From an uncultured bacterium (GTDB lineage: Bacteria; Verrucomicrobiota; Lentisphaeria; Victivallales; UBA1829): 61,935 bases of DNA. The stretch covers positions 1-61,935 of the forward strand of contig CASERY010000145.1 in the NCBI GenBank assembly GCA_949290385.1, read 5' to 3'. The stretch's first letter is position 1. The number at the start of each line of letters is the position of its first letter. This document shows positions 27,025-36,619 of this stretch, in pieces. The notes under the pieces were generated by a model, which saw nothing but the letters and a program-made list of their open reading frames with translations, had not been told where the DNA came from and did no database searches. The translations under genes were made by a program, and so were the position numbers.

Positions 27025-27165
27025 TCATAGCCTTTGGCCTGTCATCTGTGAGATCAGAAAGCATTCGAATAAAAAACTGCCCCGAAAAGACCAGACAGGC
27101 ATTTCTGTGAAACAATCAAAATCCATTGTTATATGATATTCAAGATCTACACTGCCGGGTTCCAT
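27025..27165 (-). CDS. Possible upstream ORF in the nadA leader
   Basis: A 46-residue ORF (ATG 27165, TGA 27025) ends inside the ribosome-site region of nadA, as expected for translational coupling. The frame is also open further upstream. The peptide is Phe- and Cys-rich and resembles nothing known to me. It could be chance. Confidence 0.2.
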   Translation of the reverse strand: MEPGSVDLEYHITMDFDCFTEMPVWSFRGSFLFECFLISQMTGQRL

Positions 27166-27295
27166 GATGAAATATATCCTGCCACTACTGAAATACAAGA
27201 GATTCTGAAGAAAGTCTTGAAGAGAAAATTGTGGAAGCTCGTTTTTTAAAAAAATATTTTGTTCTTTTGAGTGGAAAAAAATATTTTTTGAGATT

Positions 27296-27325
27296 ATCTT
27301 AAGCACAATCGGACACAAAAGTCAA
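27296..27325 (-). promoter_or_regulatory. Possible promoter for nadA
   Basis: On the minus strand TTGACT (27320-27325) and TAAGAT (27296-27301) are 18 bases apart. This implies a leader of about 280 bases before nadA. Confidence 0.4.
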
Positions 27326-27389
27326 TCTTTGTCTTTAAGATTGTTTGAAATCTGTATTTTTTTCGCCTTTTTCCTGGAGGCATGTAAAT

Positions 27390-27596
27390 ATGAGCCAGTT
27401 TTTCCCTTTCGGAATGCCTAAAAATCCTCTTCAGTCCCCTTCCCAATCTTTTCAGAACGAAGAAACGTGTAAAAAATATAGCAAGGACAGGAAAGCCTAC
27501 TCCTCTATTTCCAGACAGGTTTTTTCTGCCAGGGAAAATGCTCGTAACAGAATTGTTTCCAATGCTTCTAAAAAACCGACATCCCGCCGGGGATAA
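27390..27596 (+). CDS. Small basic hypothetical protein
   Basis: A 68-residue ORF starting MSQFFPFGMPKNPLQSPSQS, with a clear GGAGG ribosome site 10 bases upstream and a terminator 85 bases after its TAA. It is Ser-, Lys- and Arg-rich, with no membrane helix and a basic C-terminus (KKPTSRRG). The ribosome site and terminator argue for a real gene; the function is unknown. Confidence 0.45.
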   Translation: MSQFFPFGMPKNPLQSPSQSFQNEETCKKYSKDRKAYSSISRQVFSARENARNRIVSNASKKPTSRRG

Positions 27597-27679
27597 TTGT
27601 CTGGAGATTGAATCGGTGGTCGGCTTGAATGCATTAGGTTAAAAAATTAAAGCAAAGATAATTTGTCTGGAGACAAAAT

Positions 27680-27717
27680 GAAAGGCTGAATGTTTTTCGC
27701 CTTTCTTTTTATTTTTT
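27680..27717 (+). terminator. Rho-independent terminator
   Basis: GAAAGGC (27680-27686) pairs with GCCTTTC (27699-27705), followed by TTTTTATTTTTT. The 300 bases from here to the hrpB stop hold no gene I can support. Confidence 0.7.
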
Positions 27718-28015
27718 ATAATTTATATAATAATGAAGCATGGCAGCACTATTCGAAACAAGCGGACATGCTATGGAGATACATGTTTGATTGGAAAGTA
27801 TAAATCTTCCGGGTAAAATTCCAGTTATCATGAAGTCCTTCACTTTTTAGATTCAGAAACTTTATCCGCAGACTGACGTTTTGTACTCCATTTACCTTCG
27901 GACTTTCCCTAATTAAAAAATCACAGTCAATCCAACTTTATGAAATGTCCGCACAAGTGTTGATCCGGTTCGGCTGCCCCTCCCCAAAAAGCAGAGGTTG
28001 TGAATCATGAAGTTT

Positions 28016-30604
28016 TTATCCTTTTTTCCGGGTCCCTTTATGCGCAATGGCTTCGCGTGGATTTTCCGGCCAGTCGTGTTTGGGATATCTGCCACGCATT
28101 TCTTTTCTCACGAGGAAATACGATTCATCCCAAAAAGATTTTAGATCCTTGGTTTTCTGGACAGTTCTCATGGCTGGGGACAGTATATCCATAAGGATAG
28201 CCACCCTGCCCCCGGCAATTCTGGGGGTTTCCTGAAGGCCGAATAATTCCTGAAGCTTTACGGACAAGGAGACTTGATCCGGATCACTGTAGTCCAGACG
28301 TATTCTGGAACCGCTGGGTACTTCCAATCGCTCCGGAGCAAGTTTATCGAGTCGTCTGAGATCTTCTGGCAGGATCATTCCCTCCCAGACGGAACGGAAT
28401 GGAATATTTTGGATTTGAGAAAGTTTTGTCATTCCAAGTGCAAAAGGCTAAAGCCATTCCTCCAGGGTCTGGAGCAGATGCTCATCGGAAAGGTCCGGAT
28501 AATTTTGTGCATATCCATTGCGCCTGAGGAACTCAATACGCTCTCTGAAGCGCTGAAGTTCCGTTGAAAAATCAAGACAGGACAATCCTCTTTTCCGGAT
28601 ATTTCGAAAAATTAGAGGAAGTGCTTCTTCCTCTGCAAGATCCTCCTGAATTCTCTTCCGGTTCAGGACAAGAGATCCAATGGCTTCTATTTCTTCTTTA
28701 AAAACCGCCTTTTTCTCATCATCCCATACAGCACTTCTTCTTTTTTCAACCAGATCATGCAGGATTCCACCTTCAGAGAACGCTCCAGCTGGAATCCGGG
28801 CAGCAGAATAGATTACATTTTTCTAGGAATTTCCACCTAATTCCGCAACGGCAAGGTATTCTTCATGAATAAAGGGATCATCTTTCGGCAAAGAGGCTTC
28901 AATTCCACAGGAAAGAATATAGTTTCCAGAATGAGGCTCTTTCCATTTTGCAATACGATCCGGATAGGCACAGGCGGTAAAGGTGGAAACGCAATCAGAA
29001 ATAGCAGCTCCCTGTGGCTGATTCTTCGCCTTGGATACGCCTGAGTCATTTGAAACTGAAGATGAATGGCGCAGAAAAGATAAAAATCTATCAGACAGAA
29101 TGCGAATCCGCCGTACAGCAGCCATATTACTTCCGGGTAGAAACTGATTTTTCTCCAGCATGTCAAACCGGATCTTTAAATCTGCTGACCGGAATGGCAG
29201 AAAATTCTTTTCACTTAAGATCTAAGCAAGGAGTGCTGCCTGAGGGCCCCATCCTTTACCGGAACATATCAGTATTGCATGACTCAATCTCGGATGCAAT
29301 GGAAATCCCAGCATTTTTCGTCCACGAGGTGTCAGTCGACCGTCTTGTCCGAGACCGTCCAAACTGCGGAGCACCCGGAAAGCCTGAGAAACTGCCGCTT
29401 CCGGCGGGATATCCATCCACTTCATATTTGGAATGGTCTTTTCTGTTTCCCCCCATGCAGAAAGCTCTAAAACCAGAGATGTCAGGTCTGATTCCAGTAT
29501 TTCCGGTGTTGGATAGTCAGTCAGCATACTCTGCTGCAGTTGACTCCACAAGCGGATGCATACGCCTTCCTCCACACGCCCTGCTCTACCTCTTCGCTGT
29601 TCTGCAGAAGCTTTTGAAACACGGATTGTTTCCAGTCGGTTCATTCCGTTTGAGGGAGAAAAACGAGGCACCCGCATCCAGCCTGAATCAACGACAATGC
29701 GGACGCCTTCCACAGTCACACTGGTTTCTGCCAGACTCGTTGACAGAATAATGCGTCTTGTGTTTTCAGAACGGATCCTTCCTCCTCGAATGGCTTTATC
29801 CTGTTCTCCTGGAGGAAGGGATCCATAAAGAGGAAAAATTTCAGCCTTCCATCCATGATTCTGTGAGGACTTTTTCAACAATGGCTCCAATACAGAAGCT
29901 GTTCTGTGAATCTCCCCTTCTCCCGGCAGGAATACAAGCACGTCCCCAGGAAACGACTGTAGTGCACTGTAAACAGCCAGAGATGTCTGCTCTTCTATAG
30001 ACTGACTGCTTTTCCCGGGGGCATAGAGAACCGATACAGGAAAACAGCGTCCTTCAGAATCAACAGTCTCAGCTCCTGGCAGAAGTTTCAAAAGCCGTTC
30101 TGTATTCAGGGTTGCAGACATCACAGCGATCTTCAATTTCGGACAAAAAACTTCTTTTGCATCCAGAAGCATAGCCAGTCCCAGATCCGCATGAATGCTT
30201 CGTTCATGAAATTCGTCGAAAATGACTATCCCCACATTTTCCATGGCAGGGTCGGACTGAATCATTCGTGTGAGAATGGCTTCTGTTACAATCTCAATTC
30301 TGGTATTCTTCCCGCAAACCGTTTCCAAACCGGTGCGGTATCCGGCGAGCTCTCCGAGCTTGGTCTTTGATATCTCCTACATGCGGACAGCCGCAGCTCG
30401 TGCCGCAATTCTTCTAGGCTCAAGCATCAGGATTTTTTCCCCGTTCGGAAAGCTTTCATCCAGAAGTGCAAGTGGCACCAGAGTACTTTTTCCCGCTCCA
30501 GGCTCAGCACTTATCAGAAGAAAGTCACTTTTTTTCAACTTTTCCCGGATTTCTGGAAGAGCTTTGAGAATCGGCAGATCTGGGAAATTTACCTGGGTCT
30601 GCAT
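28016..30604 (-). CDS. hrpB: HrpB-type DEAH-box ATP-dependent RNA helicase, four UAGs
   Basis: An 862-residue helicase. Motif I is SAEPGAGKSTLVPLAL, Ia LEPRRIAARAAAVRM, II FDEFHERS, III SATLN, then VLVFLPGEGEI, motif V STSLAETSVTVEGV and motif VI QRRGRAGRVEEG. The HrpB C-terminal domain has EDLRRLDKLAPERLEVPSGSR. Codons 76 (30377), 461 (29222), 594 (28823) and 719 (28448) are TAG. They fall in RM-X-EIS after motif Ia, ALLA-X-ILSEK, GNS-X-KNVIY and EEWL-X-PFALG. Three of these are positions usually filled by Ala in relatives. The start lies inside the end of the sirtuin gene (16-base overlap), so the two are coupled. It ends on TAA. The role of HrpB in bacteria is not settled. Confidence 0.93.
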
Positions 30605-31350
30605 AGCTCGACAGCCTTTAAAAGTCCAGGTAAAACACCCACCTAAGTTCCCGGCAGGTAAAGATCTGTAATTCCGCCGGATGTAAATGTGGACGGCACA
30701 GGATTGACTTCAATAACCAATGCTCCATGACGCTTTGCCATCCGTGGAATATCACAGGCAGGCATTACTGTGCCGCTGGTTCCCACGACCAGAACCGTTT
30801 GAACATCCTTAGCAGCAGAAAAAGCACGCATCTGGGCATCTTCGGGAATCATTTCTCCGAAAAAAACAACATCCGGCTTCAGAAGGCCTCCACATACCGG
30901 ACACTAAGGAACCGCTTCTTCCAGAAGGTTCTTCTCTGCCGGACCGCAGAAAGAACATCGCATGCAGCGAAGCCTGCTCAATGTTCCATGAAATTCCACG
31001 ACATCGTCAGATCCGGCTTCCTGATGCAGACAATCAATATTTTGTGTTACAAGCGTATGAACAAAACCTTCTTTCTGCAACTGAGCCAGCGCCCTGTGCC
31101 CTGCATTGGGATGAAAACGGCCCCAGTCTTCATAAAAAATCTCCCGGATCTTTGCCCAGCATTCCCGGGGATCCTCAAGGAAATGGTCGATATCAAAGAA
31201 ATCGGGATTGTATTTTTCCCACAGTCCCCCGGGACCGCGGAAAGTCGGAATTCCACTTTCCACAGAAATACCGGCACCGGTAAAGACTAGAATCGGCCCT
31301 TTCTGAATGATTTGTTCAGCAGCTTTTTGTAAATTTTGAACAGAATCCAT
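30589..31350 (-). CDS. cobB: Sir2-family NAD-dependent protein deacylase, two UAGs
   Basis: A 253-residue sirtuin that removes acetyl or acyl groups from lysines using NAD+. Motifs are VFTGAGISVESGIPTFRG, TQNIDCLHQEAG, the catalytic His in VEFHGTLSRLRC, zinc ligands CMRC and CPVC, GGLLKPDVVFFGE, VVGTSGTVMPA and VIEVNP. The start at 31350 follows GAGG. Codon 149 (30904-30906) is TAG, directly before the second zinc pair (VP-X-CPVCGG). Codon 236 (30643-30645) is TAG, in LPGT-X-VGVLPGLL, where relatives have a small residue. Under the standard code the protein would lose its NAD-binding half. It ends on TAA within the hrpB start. Confidence 0.92.
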
Positions 31351-31617
31351 AAAAAACCTCAAAATTTTCAATCTTTCCTCTAAAAAATACTCTGCCTGAC
31401 TGTATATTTCAAAAGCAAAGCTTAAGATTCCTTTTATTTTAAGGTGGCATAGATCAATTTGACTCGAGATGAATTCTGGATCTTTGTCCAGCTCAGTTGG
31501 GAAAATTTTTCCTCCGACGCCTTGGAGAATCTTAGCTGTATCCCGTAAGGTGAAAGCCTCAGGATTATTTTTTGAATGACATCATAGACAGAATCATAAC
31601 GAATAGAAGGAAAATCT

Positions 31618-33543
31618 ATGAAAAGTGCAGAACTCTCCAGCAGCACGTCAAGCGTTGTTTTTCAAGAAGGAACCGGGAAATATACGCTCAAGGTTAACTC
31701 ATTTGAATTGAAAGATTGCCAGCCGGTGCTGGAACTCGATGGCAAGAACACCTCTTTCGGCAAATGGAAGATTCTGAAACAGACTGCCAGCTCTGTCACA
31801 GCAGAAGCCATCGGCAAGTCTGGTGTATGGACGCTGATTTTTCGGATGAAAAAAAATGGTGCTGTAACGGTTTCCATGAAAGGTAAACTGACAGAACCTC
31901 ATATTTCAATAAAAGCACGTTATTTTTCCGGCCTTTCCCTGAAAGCTGACCATGTGCTGACTCAGAACAACACGATGGGGGGATGTCTGGCGGTTCCTCT
32001 GAAGTCAAAACCGCAGGATTCGGAACTGCATTCTGCCATTCAGCTGATTGTGACCCGGAAAGGTGAACAGTTTATGATGTCTTATCCTCTCGTAACACAG
32101 CATGTTGCTGATTTCACATGCAAAGGGGAAAAAGGTGCCGTAAATGATTTGTCAACTGGAATAGCCATTCGTCATTTTTCCTCGAAAAAAATCGATGTTC
32201 CTCCACTGACTTTCCGGGCCGGAGACGGATTCCAGATGATGTACGAGTATGCGGATGAAAATGTTACAGAAAAGAAGAACTTTGATGACATTGCCGTCCC
32301 TGGCTGGAATTCCTGGGACTATTACAGATGGACTGTCACGGAAAAAGAAGTCCTTGAAAATGCGGAATTTATTGCTGCAGATCCCGTCCTTTCCAAGTAT
32401 GTAAAACGCATTATCATTGACGACGGCTGGCAGTATGCCTATGGTGAATGGGAAGCCAACAGCTATTTCCCTCATGGTATGAAGTGGCTGGCCGGAGAAA
32501 TCAAAAAACTTGGATTCCAACCGGGAATCTGGATTGCACCGACTTTGATAGAACCCCACTCCTGGATCGCTCAAATGGAACCGGACATGCTTGCTAAAGC
32601 GGAAAGCGGTCTGCCGACACTCTGTTTTGAATGTATGAAACGGAATACGTTCATTCTGGATCCAACGGTCGAAAAATCTCAGAAATTTATTACGGATCTC
32701 TTTTCCCGCTATGCGGATTATGGATATGAATATTTCAAACTGGATTTTCTTGGAGCGACCTGCCGCGCCAGACAGTTCACAGATAAAACAATCGGACGCG
32801 GACAGCTGATGGATTATACCATCGGTCTTGCACGCAAAGCTACAGCAGGCCGGGCAAAAATTCTGGGTTGCAACTATATGTATTCCGGTGGAATGCCGTA
32901 TGTGGATGCTGTTCGTGTCGGCGGGGATATCCACGCTCGCTGGGACAGCATTAAAGCTAATACCCCGTCCATTGCCGCACGCTTCTGGGCCAATAAAAAA
33001 CTCTGGGTCAATGATCCGGACTTTGCTCTCTGCAGAGCCTATGACACCTCTGATGATCCCATGCTCAATCAGATGCGCTGCAGCATTGTGTTTATTCCGC
33101 CTGAAAGTACGGATCCCCATCATCCGGGCTGGGAGTTTACACTGGTGGACATGTACAAAAAACAGGCAGAAATTCTTCTGAGTCTTGTAATTTCAGGAGG
33201 AGGAGCCTGCAACCTTTCCGATAAAATGACACGGCTCAATGCCATTGGTCTTGATCTTGCCCGGAGGACCGTTTCCGCTGAATCCGGAGAAGCCGCTGTT
33301 CCCCTGGATCTTTTCAGTACGGAATTGCCTTCCTGCTGGGTTCAGCGAGTCCGGGATTACCACAGAGTCCTGCTGATCAACTGGAACGACAACAAAGCTG
33401 CTGCTGGAATTGATCTGAGAAAATTGGGTATTGACGCTCATAGTGCAGTCAATTTCTGGAACGATGAACCCGTTCAAATTAAAAATGGAAAAATCGAAAC
33501 AGAGCTAGACGGCAGGTCTTGTTTGTTTGCAGTTGTCCGTTGA
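31618..33543 (+). CDS. GH36-type alpha-galactosidase (melibiase)
   Basis: A 641-residue retaining glycosidase of clan GH-D. The N-terminal 220 residues are the beta-supersandwich. The barrel follows with PGWNSWDYYRWTVTE, IIIDDGWQYAYGEWEAN, GFQPGIWIAP, the nucleophile Asp in YEYFKLDFLG (about residue 377) and DAVRVGGDIHARWDS carrying the likely acid/base Asp. A C-terminal beta-domain ends the chain. It has no signal peptide, so it acts on imported raffinose-type or galactomannan oligosaccharides. It has no UAG and ends on TGA. It stands alone, divergent from the sirtuin gene. Confidence 0.88.
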   Translation: MKSAELSSSTSSVVFQEGTGKYTLKVNSFELKDCQPVLELDGKNTSFGKWKILKQTASSVTAEAIGKSGVWTLIFRMKKNGAVTVSMKGKLTEPHISIKARYFSGLSLKADHVLTQNNTMGGCLAVPLKSKPQDSELHSAIQLIVTRKGEQFMMSYPLVTQHVADFTCKGEKGAVNDLSTGIAIRHFSSKKIDVPPLTFRAGDGFQMMYEYADENVTEKKNFDDIAVPGWNSWDYYRWTVTEKEVLENAEFIAADPVLSKYVKRIIIDDGWQYAYGEWEANSYFPHGMKWLAGEIKKLGFQPGIWIAPTLIEPHSWIAQMEPDMLAKAESGLPTLCFECMKRNTFILDPTVEKSQKFITDLFSRYADYGYEYFKLDFLGATCRARQFTDKTIGRGQLMDYTIGLARKATAGRAKILGCNYMYSGGMPYVDAVRVGGDIHARWDSIKANTPSIAARFWANKKLWVNDPDFALCRAYDTSDDPMLNQMRCSIVFIPPESTDPHHPGWEFTLVDMYKKQAEILLSLVISGGGACNLSDKMTRLNAIGLDLARRTVSAESGEAAVPLDLFSTELPSCWVQRVRDYHRVLLINWNDNKAAAGIDLRKLGIDAHSAVNFWNDEPVQIKNGKIETELDGRSCLFAVVR

Positions 33544-33678
33544 TGCATGGCCCCTGTATAAAGCGTACGTCAGGCATGGATCCATAGGAAACAGGTTTTA
33601 CGAAAAAAGATGCCGAATCAATGAGAAACCTGTCTCCAGGATCTGCCTGTTGAAGGAGCAAGAAAGGAGTTTTTTAGA

Positions 33679-34368
33679 ATGAAAATGAAAAAACTGCTGA
33701 TTTTTACCATAATACTGCAGTTCCTGGTTCTGACGGCAACCGCACAAGAGCTGAAAATTGCCGTTGTCAATATGGAAACCCTTTTCCAGAATTATGAAAA
33801 AACCAAGATGGCTGAAATACAGTTCAACCAGCAAGTAGAAATTGTTCAGGAATATTCCAGAAAGTTGTATACGGAAGTTCAGCAGCTCCGCAAAGAGTTT
33901 GAAAGCCTTCGGGATGAATCTCAGAATCTTGCGCTTTCCCCGGCAGAGCGTGAAAACCGTCAGGCTAACGCGCAGGAAAAATACCGTCTGCTAATGGCGA
34001 AAGATCGTGAATTGAGCGAATTCAATACAACACGACAGAAACAGCTTCGTGAAGATTATGAAAAAATCTGCAAGGACCTGATTGAGGAAATTCGCAGAAT
34101 TGTTCAACAGAAAGCTGTCATAGAAGGGTATTCCCTGATCCTGGACCAGTCATCCTTGAACCCTACGGTTCTGTATTTTTCTCCGGCAGTTCCGGATCTG
34201 ACTGAAAGTACATTGGAAGAACTGAATCGTGCATATCGTTCAGATGCTTCTTCAACATCGGAGTCAGACGCATCTCAGGCATCTGAGACGCCCGGCAGAG
34301 AGGATGAATCTAAGCAATCTTCCAATAACACCAAGGTGGAGAATGGTGAAGGAAACAATGCAGAATAA
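33679..34368 (+). CDS. OmpH/Skp-like periplasmic chaperone
   Basis: A 229-residue secreted protein. Residues 1-23 are a signal peptide ending in AQE. The Skp/OmpH core follows (LKIAVVNMETLFQNYEKTK) with a long coiled coil through about residue 140 and the closing strand GYSLILDQSSLNPTVLYFSP. A Ser/Asp/Glu-rich tail of about 50 residues is added (SDASSTSESDASQASE). Skp carries unfolded outer-membrane proteins through the periplasm. The gene is followed by lpxD, as in many Gram-negative genomes, but bamA is not beside it here. Ribosome site AAAGGAG. It has no UAG and ends on TAA. Confidence 0.85.
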   Translation: MKMKKLLIFTIILQFLVLTATAQELKIAVVNMETLFQNYEKTKMAEIQFNQQVEIVQEYSRKLYTEVQQLRKEFESLRDESQNLALSPAERENRQANAQEKYRLLMAKDRELSEFNTTRQKQLREDYEKICKDLIEEIRRIVQQKAVIEGYSLILDQSSLNPTVLYFSPAVPDLTESTLEELNRAYRSDASSTSESDASQASETPGREDESKQSSNNTKVENGEGNNAE

Positions 34369-34488
34369 CTCACGAAACAAGCGGTTGAATCGGAAGACAT
34401 AAATCGGATTCCATCTGCTTTTTTCAAGACGTTCTGAAAAGGAACCAGATCAATCATTACAAAAGAGTTATAGAAAGAGAATTCCACT

Positions 34489-35532
34489 ATGAAAACTTAT
34501 ACCGCAACCCAGCTGGCGGAATTGATTCATGGTACAGTCAAAGGGAATCCGGACAAAACCATTACAGGAATCAATTCTCTGAAACTGGCCACATCTGATG
34601 AAGCCTCCTTTCTGAGCAATCATAAATATCGCAGTCTCATGGAAAGTACAAAAGCCGGGATTGTTCTGGTTCCTTCTGAGTACCAGCATGATCCGCTGGA
34701 TGGCCAGACATTAATTATCTGTGAAAATCCAGACAAGGCCTTTTCCAAACTCTGTCAAGTTTTTGCTCCGGATCCTATTGTTTACGAAAAAACAATTCAT
34801 CCAACGGCATTTGTTCATCCGACAGCGCATATCGGAACAGGTGTTCATGTCGGACCGACTGCTGTTATTGATGAAGGTGCTGTTGTGGAAGATGGAGCAA
34901 CCATCTGCGCAGGAGCCTACGTAGGACAGTTCTGTCATATTGGGGAAAATACATTCCTGTATCCGAATGTAACAATCATGAAACGTTGCCTGATTGGCAA
35001 ACGCTGTATCCTTCATGGCGGCGTTGTCATTGGCGGCGATGGATTCGGCTATAATCCTACCTTCAAAGGTCTGGTAAAAGTTCCTCAGAACGGGATTGTG
35101 CAGATTGATGACGATGTGGAAATTGGAGCCAACTCAACGGTTGATCGTGCACGCTTCGGAAAAACCTGGATTAAAAAAGGCGTCAAGATTGACAATCTCT
35201 GTCATGTCGCGCACAATGTGGTTGTGGGACAATCCTCCGTACTGATTGGACAGAGCGGCATTGCCGGAAGTACAGAAATTGGACGCGGTGTTGTCATTTC
35301 AGCTCAGGCTGGAATCAACGGACATATCACCATTGGTGACGGAGCAAAAGTCTGCGGAGCCTCTGCTGTGCAGAAGAGCGTTGCTCCAGGTGAAACGGTT
35401 CTGGGTGTTCCTGCAGAACCATTGAACGACTTCGTTGACAGACTGACCCTGCCAAGAAAGCTCAAGCGTTTAACTGCTAAAATCGCAGCACTGGAAGCGG
35501 AACTGAAAGAAATCCGGGAAAAACTGAAGTAA
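34489..35532 (+). CDS. lpxD: UDP-3-O-acylglucosamine N-acyltransferase
   Basis: A 347-residue trimeric left-handed beta-helix enzyme that adds the second (N-linked) acyl chain in lipid A synthesis. The N-terminal uridine-binding domain is TATQLAELIHGTVKGNPD to about residue 100. Many hexapeptide repeats follow (IGTGVHVGPTAVIDEGAVVEDG), with the catalytic His in NLCHVAHNVVVG and a C-terminal helix that is charged (KIAALEAELKEIREKLK). Skp lies upstream with 120 bases between. This shows that the organism makes lipopolysaccharide. It has no UAG and ends on TAA. Confidence 0.95.
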   Translation: MKTYTATQLAELIHGTVKGNPDKTITGINSLKLATSDEASFLSNHKYRSLMESTKAGIVLVPSEYQHDPLDGQTLIICENPDKAFSKLCQVFAPDPIVYEKTIHPTAFVHPTAHIGTGVHVGPTAVIDEGAVVEDGATICAGAYVGQFCHIGENTFLYPNVTIMKRCLIGKRCILHGGVVIGGDGFGYNPTFKGLVKVPQNGIVQIDDDVEIGANSTVDRARFGKTWIKKGVKIDNLCHVAHNVVVGQSSVLIGQSGIAGSTEIGRGVVISAQAGINGHITIGDGAKVCGASAVQKSVAPGETVLGVPAEPLNDFVDRLTLPRKLKRLTAKIAALEAELKEIREKLK

Positions 35533-35575
35533 AAGTTGAAACAGCTTCTTTCTATTCCTCTTCGCTTGGAAATAT

Positions 35576-35615
35576 TTCAATGAATCAGAAAATTTTTATT
35601 TTTTGATTCATTGAA
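35576..35615. repeat. 12-bp hairpin after lpxD
   Basis: TTCAATGAATCA (35576-35587) pairs with TGATTCATTGAA (35604-35615) around a T-rich loop. It probably ends the skp-lpxD transcript, though no U-tract follows. The remaining gap to 35898 holds no gene I can support. Confidence 0.5.
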
Positions 35616-35898
35616 GTAATCCTGTTTTAGATTGATTTTCATAGTTATTCTTTGTCTGAATGAGTTTTTTTGAGAGAAATAAGGATCGGAATAAAACGAA
35701 AGACAGCAGAAGACGCAAGTTCAAGCTATGGAAGATTTTAACCGTTTCCAGTCTGGACAATGTTCGGCACGAAAGTGCCTTGAGAAAATTCCATAATTGT
35801 TTTCTTAAAGAAGAAATGTGATTCCTTTTTGCCATCGAACTGCTTATGATTGTTTTCTCTGAAAAAATAAAAAATATATAGAAAAAAGGAAAAATAGT

Positions 35899-36396
35899 AT
35901 GAAAAAAATTCTATTGCTTTCCATTGTATTTTTTACAGGCATCCTGGCTTCATCATGCAGAACGGCTCCTCAACATTATTTTTATACAGAGAAAGACAGC
36001 GGGACCGTCTTAACATGTTCAAAAGGCGATATTATAACAGTCCAGCTGGAATCAAATCCCACTACAGGATATCAATGGGAGCTTACAGCGCCAACGGATT
36101 ATCTGACTATTCTTCCGTCCAAACCTGTATTTGTCTCTTCTTCCGAATCCCATGGCAGTATAACAGGAGCACCTGGGTACTGGATTTGTGAATTCAAGGC
36201 ACTGGATGGCGGAGATGCACCAGTATCGGCTGTTTATCGAAGAAGCTGGGAAAAGGATCAGCCTCCGGCAAAACGTTTTGATCTTCTGATTCGTGTTCAA
36301 GGCGAAAGTCTGAGGGAAAATCCAAGAGAAGATGAGGATCCATTCATCCGTTATATTCAGGATCAGAATAAAACACAGTCTGAAATACCGTTTTAA
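35899..36396 (+). CDS. Chagasin-type (I42) cysteine protease inhibitor, lipoprotein
   Basis: A 165-residue exported protein. The signal peptide ends in a lipobox-like LASSC, so it is probably a lipoprotein. The inhibitor domain has the three signature loops of family I42: NPTTGYQWEL, GAPGYWICEFKAL and RRSWEK. Chagasin-like proteins block papain-type cysteine proteases, from hosts, competitors or the cell itself. About 35 residues of charged tail follow. It stands between lpxD and parE, with gaps of over 200 bases on both sides. It has no UAG and ends on TAA. Confidence 0.82.
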   Translation: MKKILLLSIVFFTGILASSCRTAPQHYFYTEKDSGTVLTCSKGDIITVQLESNPTTGYQWELTAPTDYLTILPSKPVFVSSSESHGSITGAPGYWICEFKALDGGDAPVSAVYRRSWEKDQPPAKRFDLLIRVQGESLRENPREDEDPFIRYIQDQNKTQSEIPF

Positions 36397-36619
36397 AATG
36401 ACGCTTTTTACACTGCAGTTGTCCATGGATTTTCAGCATCTGAAAATTCGCGAAACCCCTCTGAAATTCAAAGGATGAATCAAGTTCTGAAAGTGGTTTT
36501 CAGAATCTCCCGCTCCAGATTTTTCCTGAACAAAAAAAGTTCCATTTCAGGCTTGATACTTCAGGAAAAACGTTTATATTTTCCATAGCTTCCAACTGAA
36601 AAACAGAGTGAAATAATCC

